Shown in pieces: positions 25,153-33,291 of a stretch of 64,000 nucleotides of DNA; the first letter of the stretch is position 1, and each line of letters opens with the position of its first letter. Below the pieces are notes generated by a model that saw only the letters and a list, made by a program, of their open reading frames with translations, did not search any database and was not told the DNA's origin. The position numbers were made by a program, and so were the translations under genes. The DNA comes from an uncultured Rhodoferax sp. (GTDB lineage Bacteria; Pseudomonadota; Gammaproteobacteria; Burkholderiales; Burkholderiaceae_C), in contig NZ_CAMIHB010000007.1 of NCBI RefSeq assembly GCF_946221635.1, forward strand, positions 62,001 to 126,000. Reading direction: 5' to 3'.

Positions 25153-26352
25153 ATGGCAACCCCCAACACAGGCGCAGCACCCGCACCGGCAGGCAGCGGA
25201 GGCGTGGCCGCCTTCCTGAAAAACAATCTGCGTGAATACGGGCTGCTCATCGCCCTGGTCATCATCATGGTCTTCTTCCAGGCCAAGACCGACGGCACCC
25301 TGTTCCAGCCACTGAACCTGACCAACCTGATCCTGCAGAACAGCTACATCATCGTGATGGCGCTGGGCATGCTGCTGGTCATCGTGGCCGGCCATATCGA
25401 CCTCTCGGTGGGCTCGGTCTGCGGTTTCATCGGCGCCGTGGCCGCCGTGCTCATGGTGAACTACAACTGGCACTACGTACCCACGACCATTGTCTGCCTC
25501 GCACTTGGCGGATTGATTGGTGCGGCCCAAGGCTACTGGGTGGCGTTCTACAAAATCCCGTCCTTCATCGTCACGTTGGCTGGCATGCTGGTCTTCAAGG
25601 GCCTGGCCCTGGCCGTGCTGGAAGGTGCGTCTGTGGGCCCCTTCCCGCCCGAGTTCCAGCTGCTCAGCACCGGGTTCATCCCCGATCCCTTCGCCGGTGA
25701 AAGCCTGCGCGTGGCTTCGCTGGTCCTGGGACTGTTGATCGCCGTCATCATGCTCGTGGCCAAGGTGCGCGACCGCGCGGGCCGCAGCAAGCACGGCATG
25801 GAAAACGAGCCCGTGGCCCTGTTCGCGGTGAAGAACATCGTGTTCGCCGGCATGATCGTCGCCTTCACTTACCTGCTGGCGTCCTACAAGGGCCTGCCCA
25901 ATGTGCTCATCGTCATGCTGCTGCTGATGCTGGCCTATGACTTCGTCGCCTCCAAGACGACGATTGGCCGCCGCATCTATGCGCTGGGTGGCAACGAGAA
26001 GGCGGCCCGCCTCTCCGGCATCCGCACCGAGCGCCTGACCTTCTACACCTTCATCAACATGGGCGTGCTCTCCGCCCTGGCCGGTCTCATCTTTGCAGCC
26101 CGTCTCAACACGGCCACGCCCAAGGCCGGCCTGGGTTTCGAGCTGGACGTGATCGCAGCTTGCTTCATCGGTGGCGCTTCGGCCTCCGGTGGTGTGGGCA
26201 AGGTACTGGGCGCCGTGATCGGTGCCTTCATCATGGGCGTGATGAACAACGGCATGTCCATCATGGGCATCGGCATCGACTGGCAACAGGTCATCAAGGG
26301 CCTGGTGCTGCTGGCCGCCGTCTGCTTCGACGTCTACAACAAGAACAAATAA
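25153..26352 (+). CDS. gguB: GguB, permease subunit of multiple-monosaccharide ABC transporter
   Basis: A 399-aa inner-membrane permease of the BPD_transp_2 (ribose/xylose/galactose) family with about ten hydrophobic segments. It carries VAGHIDLSVGSVCGFIGAVAA and GGNEKAARLSGIRTERL, the cytoplasmic EAA-like region typical of CUT2 permeases. It forms the pore for sugars bound by ChvE. It is 1 nt downstream of gguA and 9 bp upstream of the dehydratase gene. Confidence 0.93.
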   Translation: MATPNTGAAPAPAGSGGVAAFLKNNLREYGLLIALVIIMVFFQAKTDGTLFQPLNLTNLILQNSYIIVMALGMLLVIVAGHIDLSVGSVCGFIGAVAAVLMVNYNWHYVPTTIVCLALGGLIGAAQGYWVAFYKIPSFIVTLAGMLVFKGLALAVLEGASVGPFPPEFQLLSTGFIPDPFAGESLRVASLVLGLLIAVIMLVAKVRDRAGRSKHGMENEPVALFAVKNIVFAGMIVAFTYLLASYKGLPNVLIVMLLLMLAYDFVASKTTIGRRIYALGGNEKAARLSGIRTERLTFYTFINMGVLSALAGLIFAARLNTATPKAGLGFELDVIAACFIGGASASGGVGKVLGAVIGAFIMGVMNNGMSIMGIGIDWQQVIKGLVLLAAVCFDVYNKNK

Positions 26353-26361
26353 GGAGCTGAC

Positions 26362-27291
26362 ATGTTTACCGCTGCCAACGCCCGCTACAAGGGCGTGTTC
26401 CCTGTCGTCCCGACCACCTTCAACGATGCTGGCGCACTCGATCTGGAAAGCCAGAAGCGCTGTGTCGACTTCATGATCGAGGCCGGCTCCACCGGCCTGT
26501 GCATTCTGGCCAACTTCTCGGAGCAATTCGTCCTGGCCGATGCCGAGCGTGAAGTGCTCACCCGCACCATCCTCGACCATGTGAAGGGCCGTGTGCCCGT
26601 CATCGTGACGACGACGCACTTCAGCACCGACGTCACCGTCGCCCGCAGCGTCCTGGCCGAACAGCTCGGTGCGGCCATGGTCATGGTCATGCCGCCCTAC
26701 CACGGCGCCACCATCCGCGTGCCCGAGGCCCAGATCTACGAGTACTTCGCCCGTCTCTCGGACGCCATCAACATCCCCATCATGATCCAGGACGCCCCGG
26801 TCAGCGGTACCCCGCTGTCGGTTCCCTTTCTGGCCCGCATGGCGCAAGAGATCAAGAACGTGGCCTATTTCAAGATCGAGACCGCCGGTGCCGCTTCCAA
26901 GCTGCGCGAGCTCATCCGTGTGGGTGGTGACGCGATTGAGGGCCCCTGGGACGGTGAAGAGGCCATCACCCTCATGCCCGACCTGGATGCTGGCGCCACC
27001 GGCGCGATGACGGGCGGCGCCTACCCCGACGGCATCCGCAAGATCGTCGACGCCTATGCGGCGGGCAAGCGTGACGAGGCCGCGGCCCACTACGAAAAGT
27101 GGCTTCCCCTCATCAACTACGAGAACCGCCAGGGCGGCATCCTCACGGCCAAGGCCCTGATGAAGGCCGGTGGCGTCATTGCCAGCGAGGCAGGACGTCA
27201 CCCCTTCCCGGCCATGCACCCGGCAGTGCGCGAGGGGCTGCTGGATACGGCCAAGCGGCTGGACCCCATGGTCCTGCGCTGGGGCAAGTAA
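26362..27291 (+). CDS. 2-keto-3-deoxy-L-arabonate dehydratase (DapA/DHDPS family)
   Basis: A 309-aa class I aldolase-fold enzyme that should dehydrate 2-keto-3-deoxy-L-arabonate to alpha-ketoglutaric semialdehyde. The Schiff-base lysine is Lys171 in YFKIETAG, the same number as in the Azospirillum brasilense enzyme (AraD), and the overall sequence (NFSEQFVLADAEREVLTR, MIQDAPVSGTPL) fits that group rather than dihydrodipicolinate synthase. AAGGAG precedes the ATG. It lies in the transporter operon directly after gguB. Confidence 0.85.
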   Translation: MFTAANARYKGVFPVVPTTFNDAGALDLESQKRCVDFMIEAGSTGLCILANFSEQFVLADAEREVLTRTILDHVKGRVPVIVTTTHFSTDVTVARSVLAEQLGAAMVMVMPPYHGATIRVPEAQIYEYFARLSDAINIPIMIQDAPVSGTPLSVPFLARMAQEIKNVAYFKIETAGAASKLRELIRVGGDAIEGPWDGEEAITLMPDLDAGATGAMTGGAYPDGIRKIVDAYAAGKRDEAAAHYEKWLPLINYENRQGGILTAKALMKAGGVIASEAGRHPFPAMHPAVREGLLDTAKRLDPMVLRWGK

Positions 27292-27314
27292 ACCCAGCCA
27301 AGCGGAAGCCGCCC

Positions 27315-28475
27315 ATGTCGGAGAACACCGTTTTCAAGCTGTTGGGGCGTCGCCTGCGCCTGGCCGTCATCGGCGGCGGGCCGGGCTCCTTCATCGGGGC
27401 CATGCACCGCCAGGCCGCGCGCCTGGACGATCGCTATGAACTGGTGGCCGCCGCCCTGTCCTCCGATCCTGAGCGCTCCCGCATCACGGGCCAGGGTATT
27501 GGCGTGGCGCAGGACCGCTGCTACCCCAGCGGGCAGGCGCTGATAGACGCGGAGGCCCAGCGTCATGATGGCGCCGAAGTCGTCGCCATCATGACGCCCA
27601 ATGACAGCCATTACGCCTTTGCCATGCAGGCGCTGGAGCGCGGGCTGGATGTCATCTGCGACAAGCCCATGACCAACACCCTGGCCGAAGCCGAGGCACT
27701 GCATGCGCGCGTGCAGGCGACGGGCCTGGTGTTCTGCCTCACCCACAACTACACCGGCTACCCCATGGTGCGCCAGGCCAAGGCCATGGTCATGGCGGGC
27801 GACATTGGGGATGTGCGCCTGGTGCAGGTGGAGTATGTGCAGGGCGGACGCGCCAAGGGCGGCCCCGGCCGCAAGGCCTGGAAGGAAGACCCGGCGCGCG
27901 GTGGCCCTTCGCTGGTGCTGGGCGACATCGGTACCCACGCGCACAACCTCCTGCGCTTCATCACCGGGCTGGAAGTGGCCCAGGTGGCGGCCGACGTGGG
28001 CAGCATCGTCCCCGACCGTGTCACGCATGACTACGCGGGCGCCATGCTGCGCTTGTCCAACGGTGCGCGTGGCAGCTTCTGGGTCACGCAGGCGGCAGCC
28101 GGTGTGGAAAACGGCTTGCGCATCCGCGTCAGCGGCTCCCAAGGCAGCCTGGAATGGCACCAGGAGCATCCGCAGGTGCTGCAGTTCAAGCCGCTGGATG
28201 CGCCGGCCCAGGTGCGTACGCCCAATGGCCCTGGCACGTTGCCCCTGGCTGCGCGGGCTTCGCGCATCGTGGCGGGCCACCCCGAGGGTTTCCATGAGGC
28301 CTTCGCCAATCTCTACACCGATGCGTCCGATGCCATCGCCGCACGCCGCAGCGGGCAGACGGCCGATCCGCTGTCTCTCTATTTCCCCAACGCTACCGAT
28401 GGGCTGCAAGGCATTCGCTTTGTGGCCGCCGCGGTGGCTTCCAGCCAACAGAACGGCGCGTGGACCGCGCTCTAA
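27315..28475 (+). CDS. Gfo/Idh/MocA-family sugar oxidoreductase
   Basis: A 386-aa NAD(P)-dependent oxidoreductase. N-terminal Rossmann motif VIGGGPGSFIG (18-28), catalytic-type CDKPMTNTLAEA with Lys117, and the substrate-domain DIGTHAHNLLRF. The family contains many sugar and inositol dehydrogenases; A. brasilense L-arabinose 1-dehydrogenase is a (shorter) member, so it could start the pathway, but it could also act on another sugar derivative. Start ATG 27315 (MSENTVFKLLG). It lies between the keto-deoxy-arabonate dehydratase and the semialdehyde dehydrogenase in one operon, 4 bp before the latter. Confidence 0.8.
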   Translation: MSENTVFKLLGRRLRLAVIGGGPGSFIGAMHRQAARLDDRYELVAAALSSDPERSRITGQGIGVAQDRCYPSGQALIDAEAQRHDGAEVVAIMTPNDSHYAFAMQALERGLDVICDKPMTNTLAEAEALHARVQATGLVFCLTHNYTGYPMVRQAKAMVMAGDIGDVRLVQVEYVQGGRAKGGPGRKAWKEDPARGGPSLVLGDIGTHAHNLLRFITGLEVAQVAADVGSIVPDRVTHDYAGAMLRLSNGARGSFWVTQAAAGVENGLRIRVSGSQGSLEWHQEHPQVLQFKPLDAPAQVRTPNGPGTLPLAARASRIVAGHPEGFHEAFANLYTDASDAIAARRSGQTADPLSLYFPNATDGLQGIRFVAAAVASSQQNGAWTAL

Positions 28476-28479
28476 ACCT

Positions 28480-29922
28480 ATGACGACTCCCCAACACAAC
28501 AACCTCATCAACGGCGAATGGGTCTCTGGCAGCAGCTATGCCCCCAACCTCAATCCCAGCAACCTGTCTGACGTCATCGGCGAATACGCCCAGGCCGATG
28601 TAGCCCAGCTCAATGCTGCGGTGGCGGCAGCGCAAAAGGCCTTCCCCGCCTGGTCCACCAGCGGCATCCAGGCGCGCGCCGATGCACTGGACAAGATCGG
28701 CAGCGAAATCCTGGCCCGCAAGGAAGAACTCGGTACCCTGCTGGCCCGCGAAGAAGGCAAGACACGCGCAGAAGGCATCGGCGAAGCCGCCCGTGCCGGC
28801 AATATCTTCAAGTTCTTTGCCGGCGAATGCCTGCGCCTGGCCGGCGAGACCGTGCCCTCCGTGCGCCCCGGCATCGGGGTGGAAGTCACGCGCGAACCGC
28901 TGGGCGTCATCGGCCTCATCACCCCCTGGAACTTCCCCATCGCCATCCCCGCCTGGAAGATTGCCCCCGCCCTGGCCTACGGCAACTGCGTGGTCCTGAA
29001 GCCTGCCGATCTGGTCCCGGGTTGCGCCTGGGCGCTGGCCGACATCATCCACCGCAGCGGTATTCCTGCCGGCGTCTTCAACCTTGTCATGGGCCCGGGC
29101 CGCGTCATCGGTGACGCCCTGGTCAATCACCCCGGCATCACCGCCATCAGCTTCACGGGCTCCGTGGGCGTGGGCCAGCGCATTGCCGCCGCCTGCGCCG
29201 GCCACATGAAGAAGGTCCAGCTGGAAATGGGTGGCAAGAACCCCCAGGTCATTCTGGACGATGCCGACCTCAACGTCGCCGTGGAACTCAGCGTGCAAAG
29301 CGCCTTCTACTCCACCGGCCAACGCTGCACCGCGTCCAGCCGCCTCATCGTCACCGACAAGATCTACCCCGCCTTCATCGAAGCGATGCAGAAACGCATG
29401 GCCGCCATCAAGGTGGGCGATGCGCTGGAAGCCGGCATCGACATCGGCCCCGTGGCCTCGCAGCCGCAACTGGAGCAAGACCTGTCCTATGTGGAAATCG
29501 GCAAGGCCGAAGGTGCCACGCTGCTCACCGGCGGTGAGCGCCTGAGCCGTGGCACCGAGGGCTACTACATGGCCCCCGCCCTGTTGGTGGACAGCACCGC
29601 CGCCATGCGCATCAACCGCGAAGAAATCTTCGGCCCGGTGGCCAGCGTGATCCGCGTCAAGGATTACGAAGAAGCCCTGTTCACTGCCAACGACACGCCC
29701 TTTGGTCTCTCGGCCGGCATTGCCACCACCAGCCTGAAGTACGCCACGCACTTCAAGCGCCACAGCCAGGCAGGCATGGTGATGGTGAACCTGCCCACGG
29801 CGGGGGTGGACTACCACGTGCCCTTTGGCGGGCGCAAGGGCTCCAGCTACGGGCCCAGGGAACAAGGCAAGTACGCGGCCGAGTTCTTCACCACCGTCAA
29901 GACCGCTTACACGCTCGCCTGA
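28480..29922 (+). CDS. alpha-ketoglutaric semialdehyde dehydrogenase (aldehyde dehydrogenase family)
   Basis: A 480-aa aldehyde dehydrogenase. Oxyanion Asn151 (ITPWNFPIAIP), general base Glu249 (LEMGGKNPQ) and nucleophile Cys283 (STGQRCTASSR) are all present, as is the EEIFGPVASVIRV loop. By operon position it oxidises alpha-ketoglutaric semialdehyde to 2-oxoglutarate, the last step of the Weimberg-type pentose route. It ends 25 bp before the second chvE-like gene. Confidence 0.87.
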   Translation: MTTPQHNNLINGEWVSGSSYAPNLNPSNLSDVIGEYAQADVAQLNAAVAAAQKAFPAWSTSGIQARADALDKIGSEILARKEELGTLLAREEGKTRAEGIGEAARAGNIFKFFAGECLRLAGETVPSVRPGIGVEVTREPLGVIGLITPWNFPIAIPAWKIAPALAYGNCVVLKPADLVPGCAWALADIIHRSGIPAGVFNLVMGPGRVIGDALVNHPGITAISFTGSVGVGQRIAAACAGHMKKVQLEMGGKNPQVILDDADLNVAVELSVQSAFYSTGQRCTASSRLIVTDKIYPAFIEAMQKRMAAIKVGDALEAGIDIGPVASQPQLEQDLSYVEIGKAEGATLLTGGERLSRGTEGYYMAPALLVDSTAAMRINREEIFGPVASVIRVKDYEEALFTANDTPFGLSAGIATTSLKYATHFKRHSQAGMVMVNLPTAGVDYHVPFGGRKGSSYGPREQGKYAAEFFTTVKTAYTLA

Positions 29923-29947
29923 TTCAAACAAAAACGAGGAGACAGGC

Positions 29948-31018
29948 ATGCGACCCCTACGACGGTTCTTTTTAAGTGCAGTGTTGTTGGGGGCCATGCC
30001 CTGGGCCCACGCACAGGCGGACAGCAAGGGCGGCGTGGGCATCCTCATGCCCACCATCACCTCGCAGCGCTGGGTGGTGGACGGCCTGGCCATGGTGCGC
30101 GCCATGGACAAGCTGGGCTACCGCCCCGACCTGAAATACGCCAACGACGACATCGCCACGCAGATTGCGCAGACCGAGGAGATGCTCAAGGCCGGCGACA
30201 TGAAGGTGCTGGTCATCGGTGCCATCGACGGCAGCAAGCTCGCCCCCGTCTTGCAGAAGGCGGCCGAGAAGAAGATCAAGGTCATCGCCTATGACCGCCT
30301 GATCCGCGACACCCCGCACGTGGACTACTACGCCACCTTCGACAACTTCCAGGTCGGCGTGCTGCAGGGGACCGACATCGTCGAGCGCCTGGGGCTGGAC
30401 AAGGGCAAGGGCCCGTTCAACATCGAGTTGTTCGGCGGCTCCGCCGATGACAACAACGCCTTCTTTTTCTACGACGGTGCCATGTCCGTGCTCAAGCCCT
30501 ACATCGACAAGGGCAAGCTGGTCATCGGCTCGGGGCAGATCGGCATGGACAAGGTCTCCACCCTGCGCTGGAGCGGCTCGGTGGCGCGGGCGCGCCTCAC
30601 GCAGATTCTGGACAAGTACTACGCCAAGCAACGCCTGGACGCCCTGCTGTCTCCCTATGACGGCATCAGCATGGAGCTGATCACGGCCATGAAGAAAGCG
30701 GGCTACGGTCAGGGCACGGGCCACCCCCTCCCGGTAGTGACGGGGCAGGACGCCGAGATGCCCTCGGTGCGCTCCATCATCCGCGGCGAGCAAAGCTCCA
30801 CCGTTTTCAAGGACAACCGCGAGCTGGCCCAGGTCGTTACCACCATGGTCGATGCCATCCTCTCGGGCAAGAAGCCGCAGATCAACGACGAGAAGACCTA
30901 CAACAACGGCCAGAAGGTCGTGCCTTCCTACCTGCTCAAGCCCATGAAGGTGGATCTGGAGAACTGGCGCGCGGCCCTGGTGCAGTCGGGCTACTACAAG
31001 GCCGACCAGTTCCGTTAA
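29948..31018 (+). CDS. second ChvE-like periplasmic sugar-binding protein
   Basis: A 356-aa paralogue of the protein at 22449, with a signal peptide cleaved near WAHA (about residue 22). It keeps YDRLI, YYATFDNFQVGVLQG, ELFGGSADDNNAFFFY and VPSYLLKP. But the ligand-cleft loop MPTKSSTRW of the first copy is MPTITSQRW here (Lys to Ile, Thr to Gln), so specificity probably differs. It has its own ribosome site and no permease or ATPase beside it, so it may share GguAB or serve signalling. Its stop overlaps that of aroG by 3-4 bp on the opposite strand. Confidence 0.9.
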   Translation: MRPLRRFFLSAVLLGAMPWAHAQADSKGGVGILMPTITSQRWVVDGLAMVRAMDKLGYRPDLKYANDDIATQIAQTEEMLKAGDMKVLVIGAIDGSKLAPVLQKAAEKKIKVIAYDRLIRDTPHVDYYATFDNFQVGVLQGTDIVERLGLDKGKGPFNIELFGGSADDNNAFFFYDGAMSVLKPYIDKGKLVIGSGQIGMDKVSTLRWSGSVARARLTQILDKYYAKQRLDALLSPYDGISMELITAMKKAGYGQGTGHPLPVVTGQDAEMPSVRSIIRGEQSSTVFKDNRELAQVVTTMVDAILSGKKPQINDEKTYNNGQKVVPSYLLKPMKVDLENWRAALVQSGYYKADQFR

Positions 31019-32106
31019 ACGGCCCGGCGCTGGCGCACGGCGGCGGCCAGTTGCTCCAGCACCGGCACGGTCTGCGCCCAGCTGATGCAGGCGTCCGTCA
31101 CGCTCACGCCGTGTTGCAGCGGCTTGCCGTCCACGATGTCCTGGCGGCCTTCGTTGAGATGGCTCTCGATCATGATGCCGGTGATGCGCGCATCGCCCGC
31201 GCTGATCTGCTGCGCCACATCGGCCGCCACCAGGATCTGGCGCGCATGCTGCTTGCTGCTGTTGGCGTGGCTCACATCAATCATCACCTGCTCGCGCAGC
31301 CCCGCGGCCTTGAGCAGCGCGCAGGCCGCGTCCACATCGGCGGCCGTGTAGTTGGGCGCCTTGCCACCGCGCAGGATCACATGGCAGTCATTGTTGCCGC
31401 GTGTCTCAAAGATCGCGGCCTGGCCCATCTTGGTCATGCCCATGAAAGCGTGCGCGCCTTGGGCCGCCTGAATGGCGTCGGTGGCGACCTTGATGCCGCC
31501 GTCCGTCCCGTTCTTGAAGCCCACCGGGCATGACAGGCCGCTGGCCAACTGGCGGTGGCTCTGGCTCTCGGTGGTGCGCGCGCCAATGGCGCCCCAGCTC
31601 ACCAGCTCGCTGATGAACTGCGGGCTGAGCAAGTCCAGAAACTCGGTGGCCGCAGGCAGGCCAATGTCCAAAATGTCCAGCAGCAGCTTGCGCGCCATCT
31701 CCAGCCCTTCGTTGATGGCAAAGCTGCCATCCAGGTGCGGGTCGTTGATATAGCCCTTCCAGCCCACGGTGGTGCGTGGCTTCTCGAAGTACACGCGCAT
31801 CACCACCAGCAGGTCCGCTGCCAGTGCATCGGCCTGCGCCTTCAGCAGGCGGGCGTATTCCATGGCTTGGCTGTGGTCGTGGATGGAGCAGGGCCCCACC
31901 ACCACCACCAGCCGGTCGTCCTGCCCCTGCAAGATGCGCGAGATCGCCGCGCGGCTGCTCTCCACCAGCGCCTCGGCCGCAGCCGGCACCGGCAGCTTTT
32001 CTTCCAGCAGCGCGGGGGTGATGAGCGGTCGTACCGCGCCAATGCGCACATCGTCAATACGGGTGGTGTCGTGGGTGGTGAGGCGAGCGGCGGTGGAGGT
32101 GGTCAT
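31015..32106 (-). CDS. aroG: 3-deoxy-7-phosphoheptulonate (DAHP) synthase, class I
   Basis: A 363-aa class I DAHP synthase that condenses phosphoenolpyruvate and erythrose 4-phosphate at the start of the shikimate pathway. Seen: VVVVGPCSIHDHSQAMEYA, MRVYFEKPRTTVGWKGYIND, GARTTESQSHRQLASGLS, PVGFKNGTDG and the metal-binding DVSHANSSKQ and GIMIESHL. The length and sequence fit the AroF/G/H group that is feedback-inhibited by an aromatic amino acid; which one cannot be told here. Start ATG 32106 is chosen, since the upstream extension runs through a dispersed repeat. Confidence 0.94.
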   Translation of the reverse strand: MTTSTAARLTTHDTTRIDDVRIGAVRPLITPALLEEKLPVPAAAEALVESSRAAISRILQGQDDRLVVVVGPCSIHDHSQAMEYARLLKAQADALAADLLVVMRVYFEKPRTTVGWKGYINDPHLDGSFAINEGLEMARKLLLDILDIGLPAATEFLDLLSPQFISELVSWGAIGARTTESQSHRQLASGLSCPVGFKNGTDGGIKVATDAIQAAQGAHAFMGMTKMGQAAIFETRGNNDCHVILRGGKAPNYTAADVDAACALLKAAGLREQVMIDVSHANSSKQHARQILVAADVAQQISAGDARITGIMIESHLNEGRQDIVDGKPLQHGVSVTDACISWAQTVPVLEQLAAAVRQRRAV

Positions 32107-32111
32107 ACTAC

Positions 32112-32157
32112 GAAATTGATAGCTGCTTGCGCAGATTACACGGGGGCTAGAGGCCTG
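32112..32157 (+). repeat. dispersed repeat, copy 4
   Basis: Plus strand: 'ttgatagctgcttgcgcag' then 'acacgggggctagaggcc'. This is the cleanest copy of the family in the window. It lies in the divergent gap between aroG and the aspartic-protease-like gene. Confidence 0.75.
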
Positions 32158-32217
32158 AAAGACTTCGATTCTAGGCGCTGGAGCAAGGACATACTTCTTC
32201 TTTCTACACTCCTGTGT

Positions 32218-32742
32218 ATGTCTGCATCGCCCAATCCGCCCTCCGACGATCTTCCCACCAGCCTCAAATGGGGCCCTCTCGCCATCGTGCTCGTCTGGCT
32301 GGCCGTCATCGGCGTGCTGTACCTGGTGTCTGCGCAATACCTCAAGCCCAAACCGGTGGTCACGCTACCGGGTGGCGCATTGGTGATCCCCATGGCCCGC
32401 GACGGGCATTTCTATGCCGCAGGCACCGTGGCGGGCCAGCCGGTGCGCTTTTTGGTGGACACTGGGGCGTCGATGGTGGTGGTGAGCGAAGCGCTGGCCA
32501 AGCAGGCCGGGCTTGTCGGGGGCACGCCCACGGTGTTCAAGACGGCCAATGGCGACTTGGCCGGCAGCATCCATATGGACGTGCCGGTGGCATTGGCGTC
32601 GGCGCAGGTCTCGGCGGTGCGCGTGGGCGTTGGCTTGGTGGGCGGTGATCCCGACGAGGCCTTGCTGGGTCAGAGCTTTCTCAACAAGTTCGACATCACC
32701 CTGAGCGACCGCCAGATGACGCTGCGACCCAAGGCCAACTGA
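32218..32742 (+). CDS. membrane-anchored retropepsin-like aspartic protease (clan AA)
   Basis: A 174-aa protein with a single transmembrane segment (about 20-41, WGPLAIVLVWLAVIGVLYLVSA) and a retropepsin-like fold. It has the catalytic FLVDTGASMVVV, a substrate flap region, and LLGQSFLNKFDI near the end. One Asp motif per chain implies a homodimer, as in other TIGR02281-like proteins. The domain should face the periplasm. The substrate is unknown. ATG 32218 has no clear ribosome site, so translation may be weak or leaderless. Confidence 0.85.
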   Translation: MSASPNPPSDDLPTSLKWGPLAIVLVWLAVIGVLYLVSAQYLKPKPVVTLPGGALVIPMARDGHFYAAGTVAGQPVRFLVDTGASMVVVSEALAKQAGLVGGTPTVFKTANGDLAGSIHMDVPVALASAQVSAVRVGVGLVGGDPDEALLGQSFLNKFDITLSDRQMTLRPKAN

Positions 32743-32750
32743 GGCGCGTG

Positions 32751-33254
32751 CTACACCAAACCATGCCGCTCCATCACCTCCCGCCACGCCGCCAGCTTGC
32801 GCTCGAAACTCCAGCTGGCATTCGCCGGGCTGGTGCTCGGTAGCTTGTAGACCGGCACGCCCAGTGTTTGCGTATGGCGCGCGTGCTTGTAGCTTTCGCC
32901 ACCGTTGTGGGCGATGGCCTGCAGCTGCGGCAGGCGCAGGCCGGCAATGTCGTTGGGTACTGCGTTGCGGATAGCCGTGTCCAGGCTGCCTTCGCGCTCG
33001 CAGCTGGCGTACACATCCCACACGCCCAGGCCTCGCTTCAGCAACCAGTCGCTACGTTTTTCATAGCTGCATACGCATATTTCATGGGTGCTAGAGGGCC
33101 AAATAGCTTGCAATATCTTCCAGAACTGGTTTTGCGGGTGGGCGTAGTACTGCTGCATCTGCAGCGAGCGCACGCCCGGAAAACTACCCAGGATGAGCAC
33201 CCGCGTGGCGGGGGAAACCAGGGGCGGCAGTCCGGTGAGCAGTGTGGTGGCCAT
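32751..33254 (-). CDS. UDG family 6-type (hypoxanthine) DNA glycosylase with an inserted repeat
   Basis: A 167-aa uracil-DNA-glycosylase-superfamily protein, like DNA-deoxyinosine glycosylases. Motif 1 is LILGSFPGVRS, followed by YYAHPQNQFWKIL, and motif 2 is LPSTSPANASW. It would remove deaminated bases such as hypoxanthine from DNA. Residues about 50-69 (AIWPSSTHEICVCSYEKRS) are translated from a dispersed repeat (33061-33102). The frame stays open and the flanking fold resumes with LLKRGLGVWDVY, so the gene may still work with an extra loop. Start at ATG 33254; ATG 33275 is an alternative. Convergent with the aspartic-protease gene. Confidence 0.82.
   Translation of the reverse strand: MATTLLTGLPPLVSPATRVLILGSFPGVRSLQMQQYYAHPQNQFWKILQAIWPSSTHEICVCSYEKRSDWLLKRGLGVWDVYASCEREGSLDTAIRNAVPNDIAGLRLPQLQAIAHNGGESYKHARHTQTLGVPVYKLPSTSPANASWSFERKLAAWREVMERHGLV
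33061..33102 (+). repeat. dispersed repeat, copy 5, inside the DNA glycosylase gene
   Basis: Plus strand: 'tcatagctgcatacgcatat' then 'ttcatgggtgctagagggcc', in the same order as copy 4. It is antisense to, and wholly inside, the glycosylase coding sequence, which it extends in frame. Confidence 0.7.
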
Positions 33255-33291
33255 GGGCGTATTGTCTGGCCCCACAGACCGCAGCCTGCGC

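Noticed and set aside
25126..27219. Minus-strand frame of 697 codons opposite gguB and the dehydratase
   Set aside because: His/Asp/Gly-rich shadow composition and no conserved motif.
26362..27291. Reading of the DapA-family gene as dihydrodipicolinate synthase for lysine
   Set aside because: Operon context and the active-site region fit keto-deoxy-arabonate dehydratase instead.
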